DNA of 64,000 nt, taken from the NCBI GenBank assembly GCA_011009095.1, contig VTPC01091055.1:124001-188000 (forward strand), given 5' to 3'. Positions 10,804 to 23,292 of this stretch are shown here, piece by piece. Position numbers and translations under genes: made by a program. Every line of letters begins with the position of its first letter. Position 1 is the first letter of the stretch. The notes under the pieces are model-generated. The model made no database searches. It saw only the letters and a list, made by a program, of their open reading frames with translations, and was not told where the DNA came from. Origin of the DNA: Ignelater luminosus (taxonomy: Eukaryota; Arthropoda; Insecta; Coleoptera; Elateridae).

Positions 10804-11734
10804 CCTTCCCTTCCCCTCCCATCCTTTTTTTATTTATGGCGTTTTTACTTTTTTGGAAAAATGCTCAGACAGATCTATTTTTATTTTTTCCTTAAAAACA
10901 CAATCGTTGCAACTTCCATTGGAAATTTAAAAAACTACTTTGAGGGTGACCAAACAGTTGCCAAAACAGTAAAACATTTCGTTAGAAGCCATAAATGTTA
11001 CAAATCTTTAGATTTGGAGGTTCTGGAGATCTGGCAACGTTGGTTGCAGCTGATGATCACTCTTTCTACGGAAGTTAGCGCCGTCTCTTAGTTGATGATT
11101 TTCCCCTATAGGCAAAAAAAACTTGTTTCAATTATCAAGATGGCGGCAACAATGTCATTTTGAAAAAAATTTAAATACAAAGGGTACTGAAGTTCTCACT
11201 GAATAGGTTATCATCATGCTCAAGTTTTGGAATCTATTACTAGTGTGTAACAACAGCGAATTACAAATTATCATGTCATTAGATCTGGAGATTTATCGCT
11301 AACTTTGATAACGTCACTTGAACTATTGTTCACTATTAAATTGATTAAATCACAAGATTTAACATCTGTTGTTGAATGAAAATCGCGAATTAACAAGGAA
11401 TTGATATCAGTTAAATAGGAAAATATGAAAGTCAGCAGATTTAAATTTAAATAGATGCCTATTGTATGCAAGATTTTAAAATTATTTGACGAGTTATTTC
11501 ATGGTGAAACTAAGTGAAATGGAAAACATCATGATATTTTGACAAGCCGCAATTTTGCTTGGGATAAATGGAATTTTCTGAAACTTGAGTGACAGAAATA
11601 ATAGATTTTTAGAGGTTATGTTTACATTTTTACTAACAGTTGCCATAAAAAATGTAACATTTCTGATCTAAATTTATTAACACAAATTACAATATATGCA
11701 ATGAAAAAATGTTAATTTTAGGCAATTGTTGAAA
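10406..11734. other. Intergenic, with a (CT)n microsatellite
   Basis: A (CT)n run spans 10772-10802 and is followed by a C-rich tract. A frame at 10768-11091 begins inside the microsatellite and is not credible as a gene. Confidence 0.5.
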
Positions 11735-12170
11735 AATATTTTTTTTTCACGTTCGTGAAAAAAAGTGCAACATTTTTCATTAATTTTCGTTTATAAAGGA
11801 TGCGTTTGTTTCATCGCGATAGAAGCGTGAAAAAAAGTGCCATAACGGTTCATTTTTTCACGCATTTGAGTGAAAAAAAGTATCATAACGTGTCATTTTT
11901 TAACGCAAAATATTTAAACACATAGGAGGCTGCCACTGGCATTTGTCAGAAATTAGAACGCATTGATGTGACGCATCGAGAAAGCCGTTATTGAAGTAGG
12001 TAGTTCTTGATTTTTATTACGAACGTGAAAAAAGTTTTGTATGCAATTCGTGAGTAAAATTACTTTTTTTCACTCGGCGGATTTGCGCACTCGCCTACGG
12101 CTCGTGCGGCAAACTTTCCTTCTCGTGAAAAAAAGATACACTTTACTCACTTGTTGCATAAATAACTAAT
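11735..12170. repeat. Palindrome-dense block with repeated CGTGAAAAAAAGT words
   Basis: The word (C)GTGAAAAAAAGT or a close variant recurs at about 11754, 11830, 11870, 12025 and 12117. Its inverse TTTTTTCAC(G) recurs at about 11741, 11850 and 12065. Perfect short hairpins form, for example TTTTTTTCACG-TT-CGTGAAAAAAA at about 11743-11765. The right part (about 12030-12165) is a longer imperfect palindrome centred on CACTCGCCTACGGCTCGTG, with outer arms built on GCAATTCGTGAGTAAA and TTTACTCACTTGTTGCAT. It resembles the palindrome at 5829-5904. The whole block is probably the end, or a remnant, of a mobile element. Confidence 0.65.
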
Positions 12171-12926
12171 GTTTAACACAGCAAAAATGCCGAGTTAAAC
12201 AAATAATATTTTGTTAAGTTGGAAACAAAAGAAACAAAATAGAATTATTTATGTCAAATAAATCAGTGACAGTAACTTAACCTTCAAAATCAAAATTGTC
12301 ATGTTGACAATCAAGATTAGGTACTTGCTAAAAGCAGTTTTAGGTTGCAGTAAGAATCTATATGATGCGTTCTAAATTGGAATAAAAAATTGTTGTGTTC
12401 AGTTAACATTGAATTTCCAACATTACACTTCTTCAGCAGTGTTATTATTCTTAAATTCTATTTAACTAAAGATAATTTACAATGCGTATCACACTTCTTA
12501 TTTTATACCTACGCTTAAATTCTAAGTACATAATTGTGTAATACCATCTTCTTTACATTTGCATTATTACTTTGCATGTTCTCATAATCTCTTATTATAA
12601 TTCTAGGCTTTTTGGGCTTAAAACTGAGATTTTTATAATAAATGTAAAACCATGTAGGTTTAGGTTGTTGTTGTTACATACATGCATATTATATATTATA
12701 ATTCATATTATTTACGAAACAAATATATTGTGCATATTTGTGTATTGAAATACAATGTATGGATGTATTTATAATACTGTTTTTGTTATGGTTGTGGACC
12801 TCGACAGAATATATTGATTTTATGCAAATCCTTATGTTTTGTCAATGTTGTCTAAATTATAATCCTAGTGACTTGGATACGGCTTTATCAATAATAAAAC
12901 TGACAGATACAAATTTATTCTTCCAA
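12171..12926. other. Upstream region of the tilB-like gene
   Basis: AT-rich with no coding exon recognised. It presumably contains the promoter and 5' UTR of the gene starting at 12927. I did not find a convincing RFX X-box here. Confidence 0.35.
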
Positions 12927-14541
12927 ATGGTTAGAAGTAAGTAAATAACACTTAGTAGTTGATTTTTCTTTTTTTAGTCAAGGTTAATTTTGATTTTAGT
13001 TACAGAAGAATTAATTCGCAAAAAATCAGAACATAATGAAGGAATAATTGGCACTTTAGAAGAATTATCACTACATCAAGAAGATGTAGAAAAGATTGAA
13101 TACGTTCATAATTGGTGTAAAGATTTGCAAATTTTACTACTACAATCAAATCTTATTTCTAAAATTGGTAAATTCTAAATTGTTATAATTAGAAATCAGC
13201 AAGTCACTTATAATTTTGTAGAAAACCTGAACAAGCTTAAAAAGCTTCAATATTTAAATCTTGCTATTAACAATATTGAAAAGGTTGAAAATTTGGAAAA
13301 CTGTGAATCGCTTGAAAAATTAGATTTAACTTTGAATTTTATCGGAAACATTGAAAGTATCTGCTCGTTAAAGGCAAATATTCACCTTAAGTATTTATAT
13401 ATAGTGGGAAATCCATGCATGGATTATGAGGGTTATCGAGATTATGTTATAGCAAAGTTGCCTCAGATTGAGTATTTGGATACGAGTGAAGTAACACGAA
13501 GTGAAAGACTTAAGGTTATTCTCTTATTAATTGCTAAGAACACAATAATACTTAACTAGTATTATTATTGCCAAATACTATATTGTTACCACTTAGATCA
13601 AGTCAAAATAAATTTCTAGGCGCTGCAAACAATAGATGAAACTGAAATTAAAGTGAAAAAAGCTCAAAAAGCCTATGAAGAATTTCGAGCTAAACAGCGA
13701 GATCGTCTAGCGTATCCACAAGAGTTCCAAGATGATGAAGAATTCTGGAAGGCATCCTCAGAACATGCTCCAGAAACGCGTGTGGAGATTTCTAAAAGAC
13801 GATCAAAAAATAAAGTTAAGGAAGAAAGAACAGAAAAAAAACCAATAAAACTGTATGCCCAAGACGGAAGACCATTGAACATAAATCAGGCTAAAATTGA
13901 TTTTAAGTTTGAATATGATGATCCAAAAGAGTATGTGTTGGATATGGCTGTGTACAGGTTAATATAACATGAACTTGTATTAATTTGTACATACAACTTG
14001 TTTGTGCCATTGCAAACCAAGTGATCACGATCTCAGTTTTTTTTTATGTTCGCAGTATTGAGATTTTGCTATGTTTAAAAGTACACATCTATAGAATCTT
14101 ATCTTTTTAGATATTTAGATACCAATCTCATCAATGTGGATGTACAGCCGAATTATGTACGGGTCATAATAAAAGGTAAAGTATTTCAGCTTGGTCTTAC
14201 AGAAGAAGTCTATGTTGATAAAAGCACTGCACAGAGATCACAAACTACTGGACATTTGGTAATTAAAATGCCAAAAGTTAATTATAAAGCTCCATTGGAA
14301 ATAAAACCAGTAGAGGCTGAAAAACTACTTCAAATGAAAGAAAAGATAGTGATCAAGTAAGCTTATTCTAATATTGAGCGCTGTTTATTTTTTTTTGCTT
14401 AGTTTTCTTGTTTGCAGACATGCATACTTAGAGGTTGGAGAAAAAGATCAGTCGTTAGATTTCAGTAAAATAGTGGAGAACAATAGGAAGAATGTTACCG
14501 TTGTCGAGGATCCTGATATTCCACCTTTAGAGTATGGGTAG
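12927..14541 (+). CDS. tilB: Dynein axonemal assembly factor 11 (LRRC6 / tilB)
   Basis: Six exons: 12927-12936, 13000-13167, 13222-13514, 13620-13957, 14111-14356 and 14418-14541, 1179 nt in total, giving 392 residues. The 10-nt first coding exon gives MVR plus one base and joins in phase to give [16 protein letters not shown], which parallels MGWITEDLIRRNAEHN in human LRRC6. Leucine-rich repeats (about residues 20-125) include [16 protein letters not shown] and [15 protein letters not shown]. An LRR cap with [14 protein letters not shown] and LPQIEYLD follows, then a charged coiled-coil stretch, and then a CS-like domain (about 220-340) with [24 protein letters not shown] and [14 protein letters not shown]. 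The family works in the cytoplasm to preassemble dynein arms. In Drosophila it is needed for chordotonal cilia and sperm flagella. The C-terminus is short compared with the human protein. AATAAA lies at 14586-14591. Confidence 0.95.
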
Positions 14542-14585
14542 TCTATACTTTTTGTTATAAATGTATTTAGTGTACAGATGTATGC

Positions 14586-14591
14586 AAATAA
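14586..14591 (+). terminator. Poly(A) signal AATAAA of the tilB-like gene
   Basis: A canonical hexamer lies about 45 nt after the stop codon. Confidence 0.6.
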
Positions 14592-17500
14592 AAAGATGGG
14601 CCTTTTTAGGATAATACAGCGTGTTTTTAACTCAAATTTCTCAGTTAAATTAATGCTAATTAGAAACTACAAAAGTGTTTTCTTTTAAACAGATTTTATT
14701 TAAAGATTCATCTTTTACATAAGGTAAGAAAATTACAACACATAAACATTTTTAATGTAGGTAGGTATAAAAAAGTTTTGTACGCGTTTATTTTTAAAGC
14801 CAGTAAATTGCCGAATGTTCATATCAATATGCACTATTTTTAAAAGGCATCTAAGAAACTTAAGAGACATCAAAATCCACTGATTGTTAGAAAGACATGC
14901 TTACTATTGCAGCACTACTATTCACCTCGTGTAGATTCTGAGATCAGCACCATTTGAGAGGAGATAATTTATAAGCTGTATGGAAATAGCGATTTAGGTT
15001 ATGTTTTTCTTTTATGTGGTAAGTATGGATTTGCAATAATTAGGATGTCAGTCGATTTTCATAAGATGCTTTCTAATAAAGAAAAAGGGCTAAAATTATG
15101 TAAAGCGAGTCATGTAATTCATTTAGTAGAGAAAGCTGGTGACATTCAAGCATGTGTTATCAGGGTATCTTTACTACCTTGCAATGATGTGAGGAAGTTG
15201 GAGAATGTTTTGACCTTTTATTTCCAACAAAATGTACACTACAAATTCTATATGAAAACTTTGGTTCCCATTTATTGTGGAAAATTCCTATGCTATTTAT
15301 TTCATTTAAGGTACCTACAATTGTTTTCAAACCCCTTGTATCCTGATATTGAGCCTTTCCTTAGCATGGAGCCTTTTTAGGAAACTGTAAGACTGTATCT
15401 TCTTGGAGGTATTACAGTAAGAATTATTACAGCCATAAAAACAGCACATAATTTTTGAGAAACGCATTGTGATATCCAGGTTTAAATTTTAAATTCCGCA
15501 CATTAGGAAAAAAAATAGGTTACCATCACTGCATCTTTGAAATGTTTGGAAAGAGTGGGATGGGGTTGGCAATAGGAAGGGATGCAAGGGGTTGAGGAAG
15601 AAACACGCGCTCTCTTGTGTTGTAGCTGCGAAAGGGGTGAGATGGATCTGGAGACTGTAAAATTACTTTTCTGTTGATGTAAAATACATTTTTGATTTTT
15701 ATTGAAAAATACCATGTTAAGGGTGAAGTGAACTCACTTTTCTATTTTTATTTTTATTTTATATTTGTTACGATGCTGAAGTGGATGACATTTTAACAGA
15801 TATTAAAATTTGCTTGTAAGAAACCACGTGGCTTTCTTTGTGTTTATGTAACAATCATGCATCTCATGTAAAGACTTAATGTTTATTTAACTGTTTTATG
15901 TGTTATAAATGCAGGCATTTTGAATGCTTTTAAGATCATCATATTTCACTAAAGATATTTTTCTTTGTTACAATAATTGTGAAACGAAATTAAGAAAGCT
16001 TTTGTATTGTATGGATTTATCTTGTGATCACTGATAAAGTTTAAAGAATAGCAGAATTTAGTTTGGAATTCAGATGTATTAAATATTACAAAACAACCTA
16101 CAAGATTATTTGATTTATTTTCATACACTAGCATTTGTTAATATGCATGTTCTGATACTCAATTGTGATGTGGGCACCCGTAAATATTATGCACATGAAT
16201 TTATTAGTCGATGGCTCTCTTTATTAAAGTGTGAACTGCCTTGGTGTTATCTTAACATTTTCATCCGTGGTGGCAGTCTACATTCTCCATTGTTTTTGTG
16301 TGTTTACTTGTTATAAATGTTTCTCTTGCAGCATTGTCCACCCTTGGGCAGCAGTTATTATTATGTACTATTATGACCCGAAGCACTATCTTAATAGTTC
16401 CTGGTGTTTTTATTTGTTATGTTTATTTACAGCACGAAGCACTATAATATAGTTCCGTGCTTTTATTTATATATTTATTGCGGGGAATGATAGATTGTTC
16501 ACAATTCTTGGCTATGGCCGGAGGCTAAGGACTATTGCATAGTGTACGGCTCTCTTCCCTTTGTCTTTGCTAACATACTCTTCAGTTTTGTTTGATAATG
16601 AGTGCTATAAGTACGTATCCGAGTAATGGAGAGAGCAGGATTAGTTTAATTTATGTTGCAACAAGTGAATTTGTAATGTGCATTTTGTTGTGTGTTCGGA
16701 ACATTCATTTTATCATTTATCTATGTATCTCACCAAGTTCTTATGAAATGTATTTATGCATACTTATCGCTTATTATGTGTTTTACTTTATTTATAATTA
16801 TTTTTTGCTAATTGTTATTGATTATGTGGATACTATATTATGGCTTTTTTTGATTTGACATTTATTTATTTTATTAAATATTGCTGTGTCTTGTTGGTTT
16901 CAAGTTGGGAACGTTTACTTATATATTTTGTGCATTAAAATTTGTATTGTTTGTTTTAAAAGAATCTTCGGAGGTTTCTTGCTGGTTCTTCCTCCAAACT
17001 GATACTTGAACCAGTGTCTAAAAAGTTTATTTGGCCTTCACAATAAAATTTAGCATTCAATATACAACGTTTATTTTAATCTTAATCTGTGTTTTATTTG
17101 ATTTCCTGTCTTCTCCACTAGCGTTAGTAACCAGTGTATCTAGTTTTAGGGAATCTTAGAAACACAACGTAGGGTAGGTAAATTTGTTTGACGATCACGA
17201 TTGGCCATATTGATTCTGGGATTTGCTTTCTGTTAAATTTTGGGATACTGCAGCATGTTGCTGTTAATGATTTTTTGTCTTTTGTAAGTAGGTATTATTA
17301 TTGATAAATGATAACTGACATGAACAAGAAAGCAATAACTAAGTAAAATAACCTCAACTACTGCAAATGTTTCCATACTAACACCTGTTAGGCACTTTTA
17401 CTTATAATCTCAAGCACAGGGTGTCCCATAAGTGTTAATAAAGCTTCAGGTAAGCGTCTTCTTCTATCAGTGCTTATTGCAAATCTGTAAAAAAAAGAAA

Positions 17501-18600
17501 ACTCCCCTGTAATTAAGGTGAAGCTGCTTTGTCTGGAACTTCTAACAAAAACAATTAGATAACCAAAATAACAGTATTTTATTCCTTTTAGGAGATTGAA
17601 CTCATCAACAGGGTAGACGTGGACAAAAATATAAACTACATATAGGGCTTCTATAGTTGTTTACCTGTGTCTCGCCAATGGTCTCACTACCCGTAAGCTT
17701 GGTCGAGAAAAATAGGGTTCGGTAAATTAAATCAAATAAAAGCGTACTAATTTTATAATGCTTTTAATCTTCAACTAAAACCACTAATATCTTAAACGAA
17801 TGTGAAAAAGAATTACAACATTATACAACGAAAGCTGGAGCACAACTCTCCTATTTTATTGCGTCCTTAAACAAAATAATAGCAGGACATTGTCATGCCT
17901 AATAAAAATATTGTAAAACTAAAAAATGAATTTTATAGACTTAATATTTTTTGAAGTATATGAGCTCATGGTTTAGTCATTACAATCAAAAATTATCGCT
18001 GATTCCTAACAACCTGAATATCATATTAAAGTTTTCTGTGTCATTTTGTCATACTTCAAGCCATCTGTGAAAAGCAAAAGTTGTCTTGAAATGCTTTTTT
18101 TATGTGTAAAAGCAGAATTTGACTTTATTAATTTCTTTAAATTATTTAGTATACTATTGATTTTAATTTTTCAGTAAAAATAATTTAACAAAAAAAATAT
18201 TACTGCTCCTTCTATAATTTCTTAAGGTTTTTAATGTTATCAATTATCATACTTAACTAAATTAATACGATGGTACTATGTAAGTAATTCATTAAGCTAA
18301 CTTATTAATTATTTAAATGATCATTTATTATTCTTGTGTTTCTTTTTGATTGATATTACTGCAACCCCTCTTATCACCCTAATGTGAAATTGTTTGCAAT
18401 TCATTTGATCTATGGTTATTGATTACTATTGATAACAATATTATATTATTCACCCTTGTTAAATTACAGTATATTATTTAATGAGCATGTAATGATTATT
18501 ATTTTCCACTCATCTGGGTATAAAAATAGTCATTATGTGGGACTGAAATACGATAGTTTATCTATGTCTGTTAGAGAAAAATAAAGCAGATTTATATGTA
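14592..18600. other. Long gene-free AT-rich stretch
   Basis: No recognisable gene. Frames at 15045-15380, 16110-16450 and 16592-16858 are AT-driven and hydrophobic without family resemblance. Between about 16370 and 16465 the words CGAAGCACTAT and ATAGTTCC occur twice about 60 bp apart, a two-copy diverged repeat. A mariner-end-like word CAGGGTGTCCCATAAGT starts at about 17416 with no matching partner found. Confidence 0.4.
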
Positions 18601-18607
18601 ACCAATC

Positions 18608-18662
18608 AAGCCTATTCTTCCTTTTGTTTATCTAACGTTATTTGAAAAAATAAAATAAACCC
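18608..18662. repeat. Interspersed repeat fragment shared with 29638-29692
   Basis: CCTATTCTT, GTTTAT, a TTATTTGAAAAA-like word and AAATAAAATAAACCCA occur in the same order and spacing at 29638-29692. The segment lies just left of the mariner at 18708. Confidence 0.5.
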
Positions 18663-18705
18663 ATAATAATAAACAAAAATTTATTAAAAAAATATTTATT
18701 TTATA

Positions 18706-19654
18706 TAAAGGGTGTCCAAGATATAGAGGGACATTTTTTGCAAGTAATGTAAATAAAGAAACCTAGCATTTGTTAATTGGTGGCATGCACTCTTGATAGA
18801 CCAATTATAAGTATAATTAAAACTGGGATAGCTACTAACAAAGTCCTGTCAGTGGCAGCAATAAAGCATCAAGAAAGCCAACAACTTGCGCAGCGTGTGT
18901 GCCGTTTTTTTAGTGAAAATAACGACTTAAAGAAAACAGTGAATCGCTTTAAGGGGGAGGGTTACAAACGCACTTCTTTGTATAATATAATAATAAGATT
19001 TAAGAATGAAGACAATTGAATTGAAACCGTTACCTGGTCATACTCCTAAAATTCTCAACGATCAAAACAAGACTCGTGTGCTTAAGCAAACTCAAAGCAA
19101 TCCATCAATTTCAGTTAAGATAGGGTGCCAGAAAATTAGGATTAAAGAAATCAAGCTATGGAATTTAAAAATTTAATAAACTACAAATAAAACCTAAACA
19201 AAAACAAGGAGCTCCCAAGTATACAAAACATCAAGAGAAGAGATCAAAGATGAGTGCATGAAAATTATACGAAAAGTTAACAAAAATGACTATGTGCGGT
19301 TTGATGAAAATTGTCCTAAGTTACCACGAGCTTCTCCTATTGAGAAATTTTGGGCACTTTGAAAACAAAAATGTCGTAGTTTGAGAAACAACCTATATTC
19401 AGTAGAATATTTAAAAGACAATGGAAAAAAATCTCGTATGAAGTGGCTACAAGCTCCGGCAAGTTCCTCATGACAAACATTAAAAAGAAACTTAGAAAGA
19501 TTGGTTGTGAGGGTGTGAATAGTGTTAAGTGAGTTAGAATTACAATTTTAAATATTGTTCTAGAATAGCTACTTGACTATAATGCCATTTTATGTTAAGT
19601 GCTAATAATAAATTACTTACAAAAAATATCCCTCTATATCTTGGACACCCTTTA
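18706..19654 (+). mobile_element. Decayed mariner/Tc1-family element with TA target duplication
   Basis: The element is 18708-19652 (945 bp). Its inverted ends begin AAGGGTGTCCAAGATATAGA, the arms are about 40 bp with two mismatches, and TA flanks both sides (18706-18707 and 19653-19654). A worn transposase reads on the plus strand. The N-terminal helix-turn-helix part is in 18777-19019 (QLAQRVCRFFSENNDLKKTV). The C-terminal part has LPRASPIEKFW at about 19320-19360, where the third catalytic acidic residue region of the family lies, and KWKKISYEVATSSGKFLMTN after it. Several stops and frameshifts are present and the middle of the catalytic domain is missing, so the copy is non-autonomous. 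Confidence 0.9.
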
Positions 19655-22600
19655 ATATTTATTTAAATAATAAGCATGCGCGTAGATGAGTGAATGCGTT
19701 CATATAGTCATGTACGCAGAGACGTGCGAATAAAATATAATCGAATATTATAATATTCACATGATATGATGAATTATCTAATTCGGGACATTTTCCGGGA
19801 CACGGGGCTTTAATCCGGGACGAATGGTCACCCTAAGCTAAACAAATTGCCAAATTAATAGAAGTAATAAATAAAACCAAAAATAAGTTAATTTATTAAA
19901 TTACAGCAGGTTATATAAATCATTTTGTATCAATTGGTTTTTAAAATACTTAAAATTTCTAATTTCCAAGAGAAACTTTGGTAATTTTAATTTTTAAAGT
20001 ATTTTACTCGATATTTATTCAGTTTTTTGTAGAAATAAAATCTGTTCCCATGACAGGTGTACTCTTCACCAAAAACCAAGTAATAATTTACATACAAAAC
20101 ATATGGAAGAAGACTGAGCTGTATTTAACTTTTAACACATTATGTAATTGTGTTTGCTTTTGTTTGGAGAATTTTACAAACTTGAAAAAAGATTACCATA
20201 ATATAAATAACAACCTCATTGTAAATCACAGTAGCTATATAAAGGTAGGAAGGTTTTGCTCAAATCAAGTTAGGATACAATCAAAACAATTCTTTCACCA
20301 TTTAATCATTGCTATAACTGCAGTAATTTCTTCATCCTGCATACATTAGTTAGCATTGTTAGTTAGTTTGGTAGTGGGATGTGTATATACAGTCTGCGAT
20401 ACCATTTCCACACATCTAACATTGCAAATACAAAGCTCTGGTAACCATTAAAATAGTCATATAGTTGACTTTGCAGATGACAGTCACTAAACTGCTCAGT
20501 AGAGGTGTCCTGGTATTTATTGGTAATGCACACAGCTTTCACTATACTGGCCAAGGCTGCATTTCAAATTATGCATTGAATATAATTAAAATGATAGTGT
20601 TTTGAATTATTTATATTTTGGACTGTTTTACTTAAAATGTGCTATTTTGCAAGCCCGATGCAATTTTGATGGCGAAGTGGGGGTAAATCAAATGTGTACA
20701 GGTAGCGAAGAAATCGTAATTCGGAATGTCTTTGTATGCTAGCAGCGCTTATTACTTGTGGCCCATATTGAATGTGTTTAGTGCTATCATACACAATTGA
20801 TTAAAACATACAAATTTCTATTTGTCAAAATTAATGGGTTGACATAGTCTTTTTAGATTGAGTTAGCCGATACAAAGATCATAGTTAAATATTGATGACC
20901 TAATGGCAACATCCCATAAGGACAAATAACAAATTTTACAGGAAACAGTAACATATATTTTGCATCAGTAGTATTGCATCTTTTGTATTTTATTTTAACA
21001 GAAATATTCAAATTCAAAAAATAATATTTCTAATTTTATTTTCATTATGATGCCTTGTGATTGCTTGAAGTTCACCATTTATTTATTGCGCCCAAATTTA
21101 AAAAATTGATTTTTCTTCACTACTTATCGTGTTTTGCCATTTAGAGTGCCTTGATACTGTTTTATATTTGAACTGTCTAAATTGAATTTGAATACTGGTT
21201 TAACCTAACAATTTGTAACTGTTAACTGCATCTACTCTCTTAGCAGTGTTGTCACATGGTACTCGTCATGGCCTACCTCGACTTCATTTTTTTTCGATCG
21301 CACACTGTTAATTCAGTGAAAGATAATTTAGAAAAATAAAACAATTGAAGATTTTTGCATGTTGTTTATTCAGAAAAGCATTTTGCATCTTACATTTTGT
21401 ACATTTACACAAACAACAAAAAAATCCTGAAAGTAAAAGAATAAATTTTGTAACATTTATTCTTTTGCATACAGAATAAAACATTGCCACAGTTTTATGT
21501 AACTCAAAAAGCCTCTTAACTTTTAATCAAACAGAATAATGCATTTAGTACAAGCTAATATAATTATGAAAATACATATATACAGAGTTTTATGTGTGAA
21601 TTTTTACGTAAATGACAATAATAATAATTATGATAACACTCATTTCTACAAAAGTAATAATATCATTCTGAGATTTTAAATTTTCTTTTCATTTAAAGCT
21701 TAATTTGGTGTCTTATTAAAAAAAAAACTGGTTCTTTGAAATTCACGTAATTCTAAAGACACCACCCACGATCATATTAGCAGCATGTGCTGTGAAAAAG
21801 TCTAAAATATATTTTTAAGAAACTTGCTTTAAATATTGTATATACGACAATGTAAGCACATAAAAAGTGTGTTTGTGTTTTTGTGGGTAAATTTATGAGC
21901 GCACAACCAAAATATCTATAATAAGCAAAAACAGCCTGTAGCATATATCTTTTTTTTTTGCATTTTAACAATTATTGCACTGATGAGTAGTAATGAATAA
22001 TTTTATCCAACCTATTTTTCAACTGCATTTTTCACATAATTAACCATAGTTTATGTATTTATTACAAATAAACAAACAGTTGTGTAGTAATTACAAAAAT
22101 ATTTCAAGATTAGAAAAATATGGGCACTTTATGAAAAATGTATACTATTGATTTTTGAATGTTGAAAATGGACATGTTAATTCTTAAATCTAACAAGTTT
22201 GCATGAATGAGTTTCAACATTCTCAAATCAATCGGAAACATAAAAGTAAATTAGATAATAACTTTACATCAGTAATCATATCTAGAAAGTAACAAAGCAT
22301 CATTGATGAAAATAAATAAGGAAATGTTGAAAGTAAGTAAATAATGAATAAAAGAAGTAAATGGAAACATACAACAGTCTTGACAGGATCTTTTGGTTGT
22401 GTTCTTTATAAACAAGTCAAAACAAGGTCTTGATAGTAATTAATAATTATATTAAAAATGAAATTGATATTCCAAGAATATAAATAGATCCTTAGACATT
22501 ATCAGTACATGTTAAAACTTTGACCTGTAGTAAAACTTTTTCCAGGAGTAATCACAGTTCAGATAAGAATGAATCATTATTTGGCTTTTACAATCGAATC

Positions 22601-23292
22601 AACTCCGTAATGGTAAATTACAACATCTGTAGATGCTAGTTTTCATATTAAATTAATAAAATGGAAACTAACAAAAGATAAGTGCTAAAATGCGGAAAAG
22701 ATAGGAATATCGAACACAACTGAAAAATCTTTTTACATACGAATTTTTAACCTCATAATAAATTTATCTGTATTAAAATTATAAACAAATCGTTTTATTC
22801 CTTAAAATAATATGTAGTAACAAATTAGTTTTATTACGTATAAAGTGCTTTGGAACTGTAAATACCTACATTTCATTAATTATAATGCCACTTTTAATAT
22901 CCTATAAATAAATCTATTTTTCCACTGTTCTCTTTAGGTTGCAACTTATGAGATTTAAAATATCTTCCCCATTTACTTTTAAAACTTCTTAATTTTAAAA
23001 AAATTTAGTCTTACAACTCTTGTCTATAGTTTAACTGTTAGTAGTAAATAAACATGAAAGTAAAAAAAAAAACATTTATATATACGCAAGTGTGTATAAC
23101 TAGAGAAAAACACGACATATAAAATTCATATTAATCAATACTATTAGTGACTTTTAAATAGAAACCGACTTAAAAATTCAGCAAGAAAAACTAAGTGGTG
23201 GTACGATTAATTCAATTGATCTGGAAATAAAAATAAAAATGTTAGTTAACTTTATTCATTTTAACACAAATTAACATACACACACGTACTAC
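19655..23292. other. Intergenic DNA and probable 3' UTR of Rab10
   Basis: AT-rich. The segment 19783-19834 (CGGGACATTTTCCGGGACA, then a GTCACCCT end) looks like one terminus of a DNA transposon without a visible partner. A 123-residue frame at 19978-20349 has no family resemblance. The 1-2 kb to the right of 21300 probably includes the long AT-rich 3' UTR of the leftward Rab10 gene. Confidence 0.4.
20363..20560 (-). CDS. Unassigned short frame, possible exon or processed fragment
   Basis: On the minus strand the frame ends QLYDYFNGYQSFVFAMLDVW KWYRRLYIHIPLPN and stop. Aromatic residues are unusually frequent and the composition is less AT-driven than the surroundings, so it reads like real protein. 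No splice partner or family is recognised, so it may be a stranded exon or a retroposed fragment. Confidence 0.2.
   Translation of the reverse strand, partial: AALASIVKAVCITNKYQDTSTEQFSDCHLQSQLYDYFNGYQSFVFAMLDVWKWYRRLYIHIPLPN

Noticed and set aside
16592-16858. Hydrophobic 88-residue frame resembling a membrane protein
   Set aside because: T-rich DNA read in this frame gives hydrophobic residues. No start context, splice sites or family.
17416-17432. Mariner-end-like CAGGGTGTCCCATAAGT
   Set aside because: No inverted partner or transposase nearby, so not called as an element.
19978-20349. 123-residue plus-strand frame
   Set aside because: Long only because the local sequence lacks TAA/TAG in that frame. 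Composition is AT-driven and no family is recognisable.
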